A stretch of 42,183 nt of DNA from positions 1 through 42,183 of the forward strand of contig NZ_DASRGV010000290.1 in the NCBI RefSeq assembly GCF_035650855.1, written 5' to 3'. Position numbers and translations under genes: made by a program. Numbering within the stretch: the first letter of the stretch is position 1; each line of letters begins with the position of its first letter. Source of the stretch: Actinocrinis sp035650855 (GTDB lineage: Bacteria; Actinomycetota; Actinomycetes; Streptomycetales; Catenulisporaceae). Positions 23,320 through 32,545 of this stretch are shown one piece after another. The notes under the pieces are model-generated. The model was not told the origin of the DNA, made no database searches, and saw nothing but the letters and a program-made list of their open reading frames with translations.

Positions 23320-25773
23320 CTAGCCGCAGAACACTGTCACGCTGGCCGGCAGGTCGGCGGAGGAACGCCCGACCGCGAACTCGAACTCGCCCGGCTCGCC
23401 GACGAAGCCGCCCTCCTGCTCCGACCAGTGCGCCAGGCGGATTCCCGGTACCTCGAAGGCGAGCGTCCTGGATTCGCCCGGCTCCAGCCGGATCCGCTCG
23501 AAGCCCTGCAGCTTGCGCAGCGGCGTGGGCACGGAGGCGTCGATCGCGTGCGAGTACAGCTGGACCACTTCGTCACCGGCCATGTCGCCCGCGTTCGTCA
23601 CCGTCACCTCGACGGTCACCGTAGGCGCGCCCTCGTGTGACAGCGCGACCGTCCCGATCGGATCGCCGTACTCGAAGGTCGTGTAGGACAGGCCGTGCCC
23701 GAACGGGAACAGGTGCTTGCGCTGCGAGTACTGATACGTCCACTGCGCGCCGATGACGTCGTAGTCGCCGGGCTCGGGAAGTTCGGCGTCGGCCGAGTAC
23801 CAGGTCTGCGGCACCCGTCCGGCCGGGCTGTAGGCACCGGTCAACACCTCGGCCACCGCGTTGCCCAGCTCCTGGCCGCCGTGTGAGGTCCACAGGATCG
23901 CGGGCACGTGTTCGACGGCCCAGTCGATCGCGTACGGGTAGCTGGAGACGACGACCACCACAGTGTTCGGATTCGCCTCGGCCACGGCGCGCAGCAGGGT
24001 TTCCTGAGCCGCCGGCAGCGCCAGGCCGTCGCGGTCGACCGTTTCGCGGCCGTTGATGTGCGGGTCGTTGCCCACCGCCACGATCACGCGCTCGGCCGAC
24101 GACGCGGCGGCCACCGCCTCGTGCGTGCCCGAGGTCAGCAGTTCGACGCTGAAGCGAGTCGCGTCCTGCGGCGAATCGGCATCCGCGACAAGGCTTCCGG
24201 CCTCGTCTACGCGCACGTACTTGCGGCTGTGCTCGGCGTTGGAGCGCAGCAGGAACTGGCCGGCCGCCGAGGCTTCGCCGACTGTGTGCAGCTCCCACAG
24301 CTCCTTGACGAACCAGCCGTCCGGAGTCTGCGCCGCCGCCTCGACCTGGCGGTCGTGCTCGCCGGTCAGCGTCAGGTACTTGCCATTCTCGGTGGACTGG
24401 AACGTGTGCACCGGCACTGGGCACTGCACGCTCGTGCCCCAGTCGTTGTGGACGAAGGGGCCGAACTCCCGCTCCCCGGCGCGCAGCTTGACCACGTCGG
24501 CCCCGTCCACGGCCACCACCGAGTCCGCGCCGAACCGGGTGCGCAGCCCGTCCGCGATGCTGACCGCGTAAGGGAGCGTGCCGCTGTACCAGTCGGCCAG
24601 CACGCGCGTGCCCAAGTGCCCGATCACCGCGACCGACTCGGGGCGCGGGTTGAGCGGCAGCGCACGATTCTCGTTCTTCAGCAGCACGATCGACGCCTTC
24701 GCGGCCTCCAGCGCCAGCGCCGCGTGCGGCTCGCAGACCACCACGTCGGCCCGGATGTCCGCGTACGGGTCGAGTTCGGGGTCGAATTCGCCGGTGCGCG
24801 CCCGCATCGCCAGCACCCGGCCGACCGCCGCGTCGATGTCCGCCTCGCTGATCAGCCCCTGCTCCAGCGCCGCGGTGAACCGTTCGATCGTCGGCTGCGC
24901 GTTCGCGTCGTTGTCGGTGTAGCTGTCCAGCCCGGCCTTGAGCGCCGCGGCGTGCGACTCGACATGCGAGGGGAAGTACTTCTCGATCTCCACGAGGTTC
25001 GACGGAGCCTGCGCGTCGGAGCAGATCACCAGCTCCGGGTTCCAGGCCCGCAGCGCTTCGGCGAGCAGCGGGTGCACGTGGTTCGGGACGCCGTTGGTCA
25101 GGTTGTAGCCCGGCATCACCCCGGCCACCACGCCTGCCTCGATCGGGCCGCGGAAGGCCGGCAGCTCGTACTCGTGCAGCACACGCGCCGGCACCCGCAC
25201 GTCGATCGCGGCCCGATCGGTCTCCACGTTGTACGCCAGGAAGTGCTTGAGGACCGGCGCTGTGCGCCAGATCGTCGGGTGGTCGCCGCGCAGCCCGCGG
25301 CAGTACGCCGTCGCCATTTCCGCGGTCGCGTACGGGTCCTCGCTGTAGCCCTCCTCGTTGCGACCCCAGCGCGGATCGCGCAGCAGGTTGACCACCGGCG
25401 ACCAGACATTGAGCGAGACCATCGTGTGCTTTTCGTACACGTCGCTGCCCTGCACGGCGCGCGCGTCCTGCCGGAAGGCGCGCACCTCGGTCGACACCGC
25501 CTGGCCGATCCGCCGCAGCAGTTCCCGGTCCCAGGTCGCGCCGAGCCCGACCGCCTGCGGGAACACGGTGGCCCGCCCGATCCAGGCGACCCCGTGCAGC
25601 GCCTCGCAGCCGGTGTGGAACCGGTCGAGGCCGAGCCGTTCGACCGCGGGCTGGTGCTGGTGCAGGAAGGCGATCTTCTCCGCGAGGGTCAGCTGCGCCA
25701 AGAGCACGGCAACCTTCGCGGCCGGATCGGCGACAGTCGCAGCGGGCGCGGAAGCAGCAGGCACAGCACTCAC
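23320..25773 (-). CDS. GH3 family beta-glucosidase, cytoplasmic
   Basis: An 817-residue glycoside hydrolase of family 3. The N-terminal TIM barrel has 'RDPRWGRNEEGYSEDP', 'VLKHFLAYN' and nucleophile Asp253 in VICSDAQAP. The sandwich domain follows with KNENRALPL, and a fibronectin-III-like end contains 'EVTVTNAGDMAGDE'. About residues 455-545 a beta-trefoil/fascin-like insert (NGKYLTLTG ... KYVRVDE) interrupts the sandwich domain where PA14 inserts occur in other GH3 enzymes. There is no signal peptide. GTG 25773 is chosen for GGGGAAGG upstream; an in-frame ATG at 25824 would translate the operator. It is divergent from the transporter operon, with matching operators. Likely role: removing glucose from the non-reducing end of imported xyloglucan oligomers; other beta-glycoside specificity is possible. 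Confidence 0.9.
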   Translation of the reverse strand: MSAVPAASAPAATVADPAAKVAVLLAQLTLAEKIAFLHQHQPAVERLGLDRFHTGCEALHGVAWIGRATVFPQAVGLGATWDRELLRRIGQAVSTEVRAFRQDARAVQGSDVYEKHTMVSLNVWSPVVNLLRDPRWGRNEEGYSEDPYATAEMATAYCRGLRGDHPTIWRTAPVLKHFLAYNVETDRAAIDVRVPARVLHEYELPAFRGPIEAGVVAGVMPGYNLTNGVPNHVHPLLAEALRAWNPELVICSDAQAPSNLVEIEKYFPSHVESHAAALKAGLDSYTDNDANAQPTIERFTAALEQGLISEADIDAAVGRVLAMRARTGEFDPELDPYADIRADVVVCEPHAALALEAAKASIVLLKNENRALPLNPRPESVAVIGHLGTRVLADWYSGTLPYAVSIADGLRTRFGADSVVAVDGADVVKLRAGEREFGPFVHNDWGTSVQCPVPVHTFQSTENGKYLTLTGEHDRQVEAAAQTPDGWFVKELWELHTVGEASAAGQFLLRSNAEHSRKYVRVDEAGSLVADADSPQDATRFSVELLTSGTHEAVAAASSAERVIVAVGNDPHINGRETVDRDGLALPAAQETLLRAVAEANPNTVVVVVSSYPYAIDWAVEHVPAILWTSHGGQELGNAVAEVLTGAYSPAGRVPQTWYSADAELPEPGDYDVIGAQWTYQYSQRKHLFPFGHGLSYTTFEYGDPIGTVALSHEGAPTVTVEVTVTNAGDMAGDEVVQLYSHAIDASVPTPLRKLQGFERIRLEPGESRTLAFEVPGIRLAHWSEQEGGFVGEPGEFEFAVGRSSADLPASVTVFCG

Positions 25774-25801
25774 GGAAAAGACCTTCCCCACGGTTCCACG
25801 A

Positions 25802-25815
25802 TCGAAGCGCTTCGA
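25802..25815. promoter_or_regulatory. LacI-type operator at the GH3 gene
   Basis: The perfect 14-bp palindrome TCGAAGCGCTTCGA has the central CG and the half-site style of LacI-family sugar repressors. It lies 28 bp upstream of the chosen GH3 start and would cover the transcription start or leader. Confidence 0.75.
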
Positions 25816-26038
25816 AAGTCCCATCCCATCAGTCCCGGTGTCAACCCCGGCACGGCCGAACGCGGCTGGTCTCTGCGCTGGTCCAGACAACTTCGCGCAG
25901 ATCACAAGCGGTATCGATCGGGCTGGTCCAGGGCGGCGGGGAGGCCGCCCGCGGCCTCGAAGGACATCACTCCCGATATCGAAACGTGACCGAACACCCT
26001 TGCGTGGGCGGTGGGGCTGACCTAACCTCAACGCAATA

Positions 26039-26052
26039 TTGAAGCGCTTCGA
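26039..26052. promoter_or_regulatory. LacI-type operator at the transporter operon
   Basis: TTGAAGCGCTTCGA is a second copy of the operator (10-bp perfect core GAAGCGCTTC at 26041-26050; 13 of 14 bases as at 25802). It overlaps a TATTGA element that could be a -10 box. The 460-bp region 25774-26233 contains no gene; the two operators, 237 bp apart, are its only clear signals. Confidence 0.72.
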
Positions 26053-26233
26053 CAGTCTCGCCACAGGGCGGTGCTCTCCCTCGGTGCGGTGACGATCCGG
26101 AGCCGCCGACTGGCAGACGCAGTCCCGCACCACGACAACTCGATACCCACCCGCCGAGGCCCGGCGCGGATCCGGTCCTTAAGATCGGATCCCCAGGACG
26201 AGGCGGAGCCACTTTTCGTCAATGGAGAGTTCA

Positions 26234-27922
26234 ATGCCGAGCTCCAACGCCTTTACCCGCCGCGGCTTCGTCACCGCCACCGCGGGCGCCGCAGGCGCGT
26301 TAGCCCTCTCCCCGCTGCTTGCCGCGTGTGGCAATGGCTCCTCCACCGCGAAGGGGAGCACCAACACCAAGACCGGCCTGGCGGCCGCGCTGCCGACGTA
26401 CAAGGCCAACTCCGCGGTCGCCCCGGACATCCCCATCGTCCAGGGCTCCGGCGGGGCGGTGACCGACGCGGGCTACCTGACCTATCCGGCGAACCCGGTC
26501 GCGACCGTGAGCGGCACCCCCGGCTCCGGCGGCACCTACAACGCGATCACGCCGCTGTGGGGCTCGATCCCCGCCGCGAACAACCCGTACTACGCGGCCG
26601 TGAACAAGGCTCTCGGCGCGACGATCAACATGCACCCGGCCAACGGCAACACCTACAACACCTCGGTCACCGCGCTGATCGCCGGCAAGAAGCTGCCGGA
26701 CTGGATCCAGATGCCGACCTGGTGGAACTCGGCCTTCACCGTCGGCGAACTGACCGCGACCCAGCTGGCCGACCTGACCCCGTACCTGGCCGGGGACAAG
26801 ATCCTGCAGTACCCGAACCTGGCCGCCATCCCCACCGCGGCCTGGACCGCCGGAGTGTGGAACAACAAGCTCTACGGCATCCCGTCCTTCGCCAGTGGCG
26901 CGGCCTTCGCGGGCGCGTTCTTCTACCGCAAGGACATCCTCGTCGACAAGATGGGCCTGAGCGGCGACGTGAAGTCGATCGCCGACTTCGAGGCGCTGAT
27001 GAAGGAGTGCAAGCAGGCCAACGGCGGCATCGGCGCCTGCGACGACCTGTGGCCGTACACGTACCAGCCCTTCGGCGTCCACTCGAAGTTCGAGGTACAG
27101 AGCGGCAAGCTGGTGCACATGTACGACACGCCGCAGTACCTTGAGGCGCTGAACTGGAACTACAAGGTCGCCAAGGCCGGCTATATCCACCCCGACGCGC
27201 TCGCGGGCGACACCAGCAACGCCAACACCCGGTTCTACTCGGGCAAGACCATCCTCGGCTCCGGCGGCACCGGCGCCTGGAACCTGATGGACGCCCAGTC
27301 CGGCATCGCCGCCAACCCCAAGTACAACCGGCAGGCCTTCAAGGTCTTCTCGGCCGACGGCACCACGACGCCGAGCATCTTCGTCGGCTCCGGCGCGAGC
27401 ATCATGAGCTACCTGAACAAGAGCCTGACCCCGGCGCAGATCAAGGAATGCCTCTCGATCGCGAACTTCCTCGCGGCGCCGTACGGCTCCAAGGAGTACA
27501 CGCTGATCAACTTCGGCGCCGAGGGCGTGGACTTCACGATGACCTCCGCCGGGCCCACGTACACCGACAAGGGCAAGACCGAGGCGAACCAGGACACCTA
27601 CCAGTTCCTCGCCGCTCCGCCGAGCGTCGTGTCGAATCCCGGCATGGACCAGGTGACCAAGGACTTCTGCGCCTGGCAGGCCGACGCGGTCAAGCACGCC
27701 TACAAGCCGGTGTTCGACAACGCCAACATCCAGGTTCCGGCCCGGCTGGCGGCGGCCGACACCGCCCAGGCGGTCGAGGACACGGTCAAGGAGGTCTACC
27801 ACGGCCTCAAGCCGGTCTCCGCGTTCCAGGACGCCGTCACCACCTGGAAGAAGAACGGCGGCACCGAATTGATCAACTGGTACCAGACCAACGTGTACGA
27901 CAAATACGGCTCGATGCAGTAA
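26234..27922 (+). CDS. Sugar ABC transporter binding lipoprotein (Tat-exported)
   Basis: A 562-residue extracellular solute-binding protein of the LplA/YtcQ type that feeds oligosaccharides to ABC importers. The N-terminus has a twin-arginine motif (TRRGFVT) and a lipobox LAAC, so it is folded before export and lipid-anchored. ATG 26234 is chosen for GGAGAG just upstream (short 4-nt spacing); ATG 26222 is in frame. Leucine codon 23 is TTA, a rare codon in this DNA. The two permease genes follow after 218 nt that contain two hairpins. With GH74, GH42 and GH3 genes nearby, xyloglucan oligosaccharides are the likely ligand (inference). Confidence 0.92.
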   Translation: MPSSNAFTRRGFVTATAGAAGALALSPLLAACGNGSSTAKGSTNTKTGLAAALPTYKANSAVAPDIPIVQGSGGAVTDAGYLTYPANPVATVSGTPGSGGTYNAITPLWGSIPAANNPYYAAVNKALGATINMHPANGNTYNTSVTALIAGKKLPDWIQMPTWWNSAFTVGELTATQLADLTPYLAGDKILQYPNLAAIPTAAWTAGVWNNKLYGIPSFASGAAFAGAFFYRKDILVDKMGLSGDVKSIADFEALMKECKQANGGIGACDDLWPYTYQPFGVHSKFEVQSGKLVHMYDTPQYLEALNWNYKVAKAGYIHPDALAGDTSNANTRFYSGKTILGSGGTGAWNLMDAQSGIAANPKYNRQAFKVFSADGTTTPSIFVGSGASIMSYLNKSLTPAQIKECLSIANFLAAPYGSKEYTLINFGAEGVDFTMTSAGPTYTDKGKTEANQDTYQFLAAPPSVVSNPGMDQVTKDFCAWQADAVKHAYKPVFDNANIQVPARLAAADTAQAVEDTVKEVYHGLKPVSAFQDAVTTWKKNGGTELINWYQTNVYDKYGSMQ

Positions 27923-27970
27923 CTCGCGCGCCGCGCGAGTTCGCCGGGCGCGCCGCGGCGTCGCCCGGCG
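27921..27970 (+). other. Tandem intercistronic hairpins after the binding-protein gene
   Basis: Hairpin 1 has a 9-bp stem (AACTCGCGC/GCGCGAGTT, loop of 3, 27921-27941) that starts in the stop codon. Hairpin 2 has a 9-bp stem (CGCCGGGCG/CGCCCGGCG, 27942-27970). Such structures often cause partial termination or protect the 3' end, giving more binding protein than permease. The remaining 170 nt to the permease start show nothing else. Confidence 0.65.
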
Positions 27971-28140
27971 CCGGGCCGAATGCATTGTTGGTTCGGTTCC
28001 ACGATCGGTCGGATTCACGGTTGGTCCAGCTCACAGACTCCGGTTCCGTGTCGCGTACGGCGCACGCGGCGCGGAACCGGCTCCAGCGGTCACGCCGGAC
28101 GAGCACCAGGTAGCAGACGGCACGAGTGAGGAGTCAGCCG

Positions 28141-29196
28141 GTGGCGGCGATCACGACAGGCGGCGGGGGACCGGAGCGCGCGAGCGCGCTCGCGGCCGAT
28201 GCCGCCCGGACCGGCGCGCTCGCGGCCGGTCCCGACCTTGATCTCGGCGTACCCGAGGACAGCGGGTTCCGGCCGGCCCCACGCCGCCGGATGACCTGGC
28301 GCTCCCGGCTGCGCAGGGACAAGACGCTGCTGCTGATGACGCTGCCGGCGATCGCCCTCGTGATCGTCTTCAACTACCTGCCGATGTTCGGCGTGATCAC
28401 CTCCTTCGAGTTCTACGATCCGCTGGTCGGCGTCGTGCACAGCCAGTTCATCGGCCTGGACAACTTCCGCCAGCTGTTCGGCGACCCGCTGTTCTGGAAG
28501 GCGGTGGAGAACACCCTGGCGATCAGCGCCGTGCAGCTGATCCTCTACTTCCCGGTGCCGATCGTGCTGGCGCTGCTGCTGAACACGGTGATCAGCAACA
28601 AGGTGCGGGCCTTCGTCTCCGCCGTGGTCTACCTGCCGCACTTCTTCTCCTGGGTGCTGGTGGTCTCGATCTTCCTGCAGATGCTCGGCGGCGCCGGCCT
28701 GCTCAACACCTTCCTGATCCACCACCACATCACGCCGTGGAACGTGATGACCGACCCGGGCACCTTCAAGCTGCTGGTGACCTCCCAGGCGGTGTGGAAG
28801 GAGGCCGGCTGGGGACTGATCGTGTTCCTGGCCGCGCTGGCCGCGATCGACCCCACGCTCTACGAGGCGGCCGCGGCCGACGGCGCCGGGCGCTGGCGGC
28901 GGATGTGGCACATCACGCTGCCCGGCATGAAGGGCGTCATCATCCTGATGCTGGTGCTGCGCCTCGGCAACGCGCTGACCGTCGGCTTCGAGCAGATGCT
29001 GATCCAGCGCGACGCGGTCGGCCACGAGTCCGCGGACGTGCTGGACACCTTCGCCTTCTACTACGGCATCGGCACCAACAACTACGGCTACGGCGCAGCG
29101 GCCGGCCTGTTCAAGAGCGTGATCTCGCTGCTGCTCATCTACGGCGCGAACCGGCTCGCGCACGCCTTCGGTGAGGATGGGTTGTACCGCAAATGA
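28141..29196 (+). CDS. ABC sugar permease, LplB type
   Basis: A 351-residue integral membrane protein. After a polar Ala/Gly-rich N-terminus (about 60 residues) come six hydrophobic segments and the cytoplasmic EAA loop 'EAAAADGAGRWRRMWHITLPG', which contacts the ATPase; its key residues are EAA...DGA...LP. Sequence and partner are of the LplB/YteP polysaccharide-transport type. GTG 28141 is chosen for GAGGAG 7 nt upstream; GTG 28126 is an in-frame alternative. It overlaps the next permease gene by 4 nt (ATGA). The window encodes no ATPase, so energy probably comes from a shared MsiK-like protein elsewhere. Confidence 0.92.
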   Translation: MAAITTGGGGPERASALAADAARTGALAAGPDLDLGVPEDSGFRPAPRRRMTWRSRLRRDKTLLLMTLPAIALVIVFNYLPMFGVITSFEFYDPLVGVVHSQFIGLDNFRQLFGDPLFWKAVENTLAISAVQLILYFPVPIVLALLLNTVISNKVRAFVSAVVYLPHFFSWVLVVSIFLQMLGGAGLLNTFLIHHHITPWNVMTDPGTFKLLVTSQAVWKEAGWGLIVFLAALAAIDPTLYEAAAADGAGRWRRMWHITLPGMKGVIILMLVLRLGNALTVGFEQMLIQRDAVGHESADVLDTFAFYYGIGTNNYGYGAAAGLFKSVISLLLIYGANRLAHAFGEDGLYRK

Positions 29197-30161
29197 CCGA
29201 GTTGGGTATCGAAGGCGCGCTCGCTCCCAGGGCGCTGGTCAACACGCCGCCACGCAAGCGGGCCAAGGGCCGTCCGGTCTGGGAGGAGCCGCCCACCAAG
29301 GCCGGGCAGTTCGGCAAGGGCACCGTCATCGCCGTCGTGCTGGCGGTGGTCCTGGTCCCGCTGTACTGCGTCGTGCTCACCAGCCTCTCCACCCAGGGGG
29401 CGATCAACCGGGCCGGCGGCCTGGTGCTGGTGCCGCACGGGCTGACCTTCGACGCGTACCGGCAGGTCTTCGAGAACAGCACGGTCACCCGTGCGCTGGA
29501 AGTCACCTTCGGCATCACCATCGTCGGCACCGCCATCTCGATGCTGGTCTCGGTCCTGTGCGCCTACGGCCTGTCCCGCTACCGCTCCTTCGGGCATCGC
29601 ACGATCCTGATGACGCTGATCATCACGATGTTCGTCAGCGGCGGCCTGATCCCGACCTTCATCGTGGTCAGCGAGCTCGGCGGCTACGACCAGTACTGGG
29701 CGCTGATCCTGCCCAACGCGGTCAGCGTGTTCAACATCCTGGTGCTGCGCTCGTTCTTCGCCGGCACCGCGGTCGACCTGATCGACGCGGCGCGCCTCGA
29801 CGGCGCGGGCGAGTGGCGCATCCTCTGGTCGGTGGTGCTGCCCACCTCGCGCGCGGTGACCGCGGTGATCACCCTGTTCTACGCGGTCGGCTACTGGAAC
29901 ACCTTCTTCGGCGCGATGCTCTACATGCCCGCCGACCAGCAGAAGTGGCCGATCCAGTACGTTCTCTACCAGTACGTAAACCTCGGCATGACCATGCCCG
30001 GCGTCGCGAACAGCGGCTACGGCGGAATCCACCAGCAGAGCTCCCCGCTCTCGCTGTCCATGGCGGTCGTCGTGCTCACCGTGCTGCCGATCGTGATCGT
30101 GTACCCCTTCGTACAGAAGCATTTCGCCAAGGGCATGCTCACCGGCGCGATCAAGGGCTAG
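29193..30161 (+). CDS. ABC sugar permease, LplC/YtcP type
   Basis: A 322-residue second permease of the importer with six membrane segments and the EAA-type loop 'DAARLDGAGEWRILWSVVLP'. The conserved 'MFVSGGLIPTFIV' stretch is characteristic of YtcP/LplC proteins. Its ATG overlaps the stop of the LplB-type gene, so the two subunits are made together and form the heterodimeric channel. It ends in AKGMLTGAIKG, the usual C-terminus of this family. The GH74 gene follows after 88 nt with a hairpin between. Confidence 0.93.
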   Translation: MTELGIEGALAPRALVNTPPRKRAKGRPVWEEPPTKAGQFGKGTVIAVVLAVVLVPLYCVVLTSLSTQGAINRAGGLVLVPHGLTFDAYRQVFENSTVTRALEVTFGITIVGTAISMLVSVLCAYGLSRYRSFGHRTILMTLIITMFVSGGLIPTFIVVSELGGYDQYWALILPNAVSVFNILVLRSFFAGTAVDLIDAARLDGAGEWRILWSVVLPTSRAVTAVITLFYAVGYWNTFFGAMLYMPADQQKWPIQYVLYQYVNLGMTMPGVANSGYGGIHQQSSPLSLSMAVVVLTVLPIVIVYPFVQKHFAKGMLTGAIKG

Positions 30162-30190
30162 CCGGCCGCTTCCCACCTTTTCCCAGTCTT

Positions 30191-30225
30191 CCGCCAGGCG
30201 GGCGCCGCACTCGCCCGCCCGGCGG
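30191..30225 (+). other. Intercistronic hairpin before the GH74 gene
   Basis: A 14-bp stem with one mismatch (30191-30204 with 30212-30225) lies between the permease stop and the GH74 start. It may lower read-through, or mark the end of the transporter transcript. GAGGA at 30237-30241 then gives the GH74 ribosome-binding site. Confidence 0.55.
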
Positions 30226-30249
30226 AGCTCATCCCGCGAGGACACTCCC

Positions 30250-32511
30250 ATGCGTCACGCAACGAAGAGGACACTGCTGTCCGCGGCCGCCTGCTCGGCG
30301 CTGCTGGCCGGTTCGCTGGCCGCCGCCCCCGCGGCGCTGGCCGCCGGCTCGCCTTCCGGGCTGGGCTTCGGCCCGGCACCGCACTGGAGCAACGTCAAGA
30401 TCGGCGCCGGCGGCTTCATCACCGGCGTCGTCTACAACCCGACCCAGCCGGGACTGGCTTATCTGCGCACCGACATCGGCGGGCTGTACCGCTGGGACGC
30501 GTTCAGCCGGAACTGGATACCGCTGCTGGACTGGACCGGCTTCAACGACTGGAACCAGCTCGGCGTCGAGTCCGTGGCCACCTCTCCGCTGCACCCGAAC
30601 CGGGTGTGGGCCGCGGTCGGTGAGTACGCGGACAGCTGGAACTCGGCGAACAAGGGCGCGATCCTGCGCTCCGACGACTACGGCGCGCACTGGAAGACCA
30701 CACAGCTGCCGATCCTGCTCGGCGCCAACGATCAGGGCCGCGACTCCGGCGAGCGGCTGGCCGTGGACCCGAACGACGACGACATCCTGTACTTCGCCTC
30801 GCGCAACGACGGGCTGTGGAAGTCCACCGACGGCGGGGCGACCTGGGCGCAGGACACCGCGTTCCCCGACCTAGGCTCGAACTCCACCAGCGGCCTGCAG
30901 TTCGTGACCTTCGACCAGACCGAGAAGCACCGGCGCGGCACCCCGACCCGGCACATCGTGGTCGGGGACGCGGACAAGAGCGCGCTGTATGAGACCACCG
31001 ACGGCGGGCAGACCTGGTCCGCGGTCGCCGGAGGACCCGGCACGATCCCGATCAAGGCGCAGTTCGCCGCGAACGGGTCGCTGTACGTGGTCTACGACCA
31101 GATCACCGGCCCGTATTGGATGGGCACCGGCAAGCTGTACAAGTTCGCGAAGGGGGCCACGGCAGCAGCGGTCACCTCCCCGACCGATGTCTCTCCGCCG
31201 CCCTCGTACAACTGGTACGGCTACGACGGCCTCGCGGTCGACCCGGAGAATCCGAATACTGTCATCGTTTCCACCAACGACCGGTGGAATCCGATCGACA
31301 CCCTCTACCGGTCCACCGACGGCGGCGCCACCTGGCAGGACGTGTCCGCGTCGACGTCGCTCGACATCTCCGATTCGCCTTATCTGGCCTGGGGAGCGAC
31401 GCCGAAGTTCGGCTGGTGGATCGGCGCCGTGGCGATCGACCCCTTCGACTCCAACCACGTCGTCTACGGCACCGGCGCGACCCTCTACGGCACCTACAAC
31501 CTCGGCGCGATGGACAGCGGCGGCACAGTCACCTTCTCCTCCAAAGCCGCGCGCGGCATCGAGGAGACCGCGATCAACGATCTGCTGGTGCCGCGCGGGA
31601 CCAGCTCCTGCAAGCTGATCAGCGCGGTCGGCGACCTCGGCGGGTTCTGCCACACCTCGCTGACCAAGTCCCCCGCGACCGGCATGTCCGCCAACCCGAT
31701 CCTCAGCTCCGGCACCGGCCTGGCCCAGTCCGCGGACGGCTCGCTGATCGCCCGCGTCGGGTACGGCAGCAACAACCAGTTCGGCGCGTACTCCACCGAC
31801 GGCGGCAGCACGTGGACCCCGTTCACCAAGCCGGCGACCACCACCAGCGGCGGCGGGAAGGTCGCCGTCTCGGCCGACGGAAAGACGATCGTATGGTCAG
31901 CTGGTGACACGTCCAATGCCGGCTCCGGCACCTCGTACTCGACCGACGACGGGCAGACCTGGACCGCCGTGAGCGGCCTGCCCGCCGGGCTGACCCCGGT
32001 GGCCGACGCAGTCGACTCCGCCGTCTTCTACGCGATCGACGGCACCAACGGCACGTTCTACAAGTCCACCGACGGCGGCCACACCTTCACCAGTACCGTG
32101 ACCTCCTTCTCCGGCGGCAACAACACGCAGGTGAAGGCGACGCCGGGCAAGGCCGGCGAGCTGTGGCTGTCAGGACTCGACGACGGACTGTTCCACTCGG
32201 CCGACGGCGGCGCGACCTGGACCAAGGTCAGCTCCGCGAGCTCGTCGTACACGCTGGGCTTCGGCAAGGCCGCGCCCTGGTCGAAGTACCTGACGCTCTA
32301 CCAGGTCGGCGTGGTCGGCGGGGTCACCGGAGTCTTCATGTCCACCGACGACGCGGCGTCCTGGCACCGGATCAACAGCGACGCGCAGAACTGGGGCTGG
32401 ACCGGTCAGGCGATCACCGGCGACCCGAACGACTTCGGCCGCGTCTACCTGGCCACCAACGGCCGTGGGATTCAGACCGTCGACGTCGCCCCGTTCGGCC
32501 TCTCCTTCTAA
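30250..32511 (+). CDS. Secreted GH74 xyloglucanase
   Basis: A 753-residue exported enzyme that cuts the beta-1,4-glucan backbone of xyloglucan. A signal peptide (1-32, ending ALAA) leads to two beta-propellers with many bacterial-neuraminidase-like repeats of the form S-T-D-G-G-x-T-W. The two acidic residues used by the family are visible: Asp75 in RTDIGGLYRWD and Asp462 in AVGDLGGFC. The length is that of a catalytic domain alone; no carbohydrate-binding module is attached. It lies in line with the importer and GH42 genes, so its products are probably taken up by that importer. Endo- or oligo-reducing-end mode cannot be settled here. Confidence 0.93.
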   Translation: MRHATKRTLLSAAACSALLAGSLAAAPAALAAGSPSGLGFGPAPHWSNVKIGAGGFITGVVYNPTQPGLAYLRTDIGGLYRWDAFSRNWIPLLDWTGFNDWNQLGVESVATSPLHPNRVWAAVGEYADSWNSANKGAILRSDDYGAHWKTTQLPILLGANDQGRDSGERLAVDPNDDDILYFASRNDGLWKSTDGGATWAQDTAFPDLGSNSTSGLQFVTFDQTEKHRRGTPTRHIVVGDADKSALYETTDGGQTWSAVAGGPGTIPIKAQFAANGSLYVVYDQITGPYWMGTGKLYKFAKGATAAAVTSPTDVSPPPSYNWYGYDGLAVDPENPNTVIVSTNDRWNPIDTLYRSTDGGATWQDVSASTSLDISDSPYLAWGATPKFGWWIGAVAIDPFDSNHVVYGTGATLYGTYNLGAMDSGGTVTFSSKAARGIEETAINDLLVPRGTSSCKLISAVGDLGGFCHTSLTKSPATGMSANPILSSGTGLAQSADGSLIARVGYGSNNQFGAYSTDGGSTWTPFTKPATTTSGGGKVAVSADGKTIVWSAGDTSNAGSGTSYSTDDGQTWTAVSGLPAGLTPVADAVDSAVFYAIDGTNGTFYKSTDGGHTFTSTVTSFSGGNNTQVKATPGKAGELWLSGLDDGLFHSADGGATWTKVSSASSSYTLGFGKAAPWSKYLTLYQVGVVGGVTGVFMSTDDAASWHRINSDAQNWGWTGQAITGDPNDFGRVYLATNGRGIQTVDVAPFGLSF

Positions 32512-32545
32512 CCCGCCCGCCCGCATCTCAGACCGGGAACCGCTC

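Noticed and set aside
25774..26133. Longer GH3 start (ATG 25824 or earlier)
   Set aside because: It would translate the operator palindrome and lacks a ribosome-binding site; GTG 25773 has one and matches the family's N-terminus.
26222..26233. ATG 26222 as start of the binding lipoprotein
   Set aside because: There is no Shine-Dalgarno before it, whereas ATG 26234 has GGAGAG upstream; the choice is not certain because the spacing is short.
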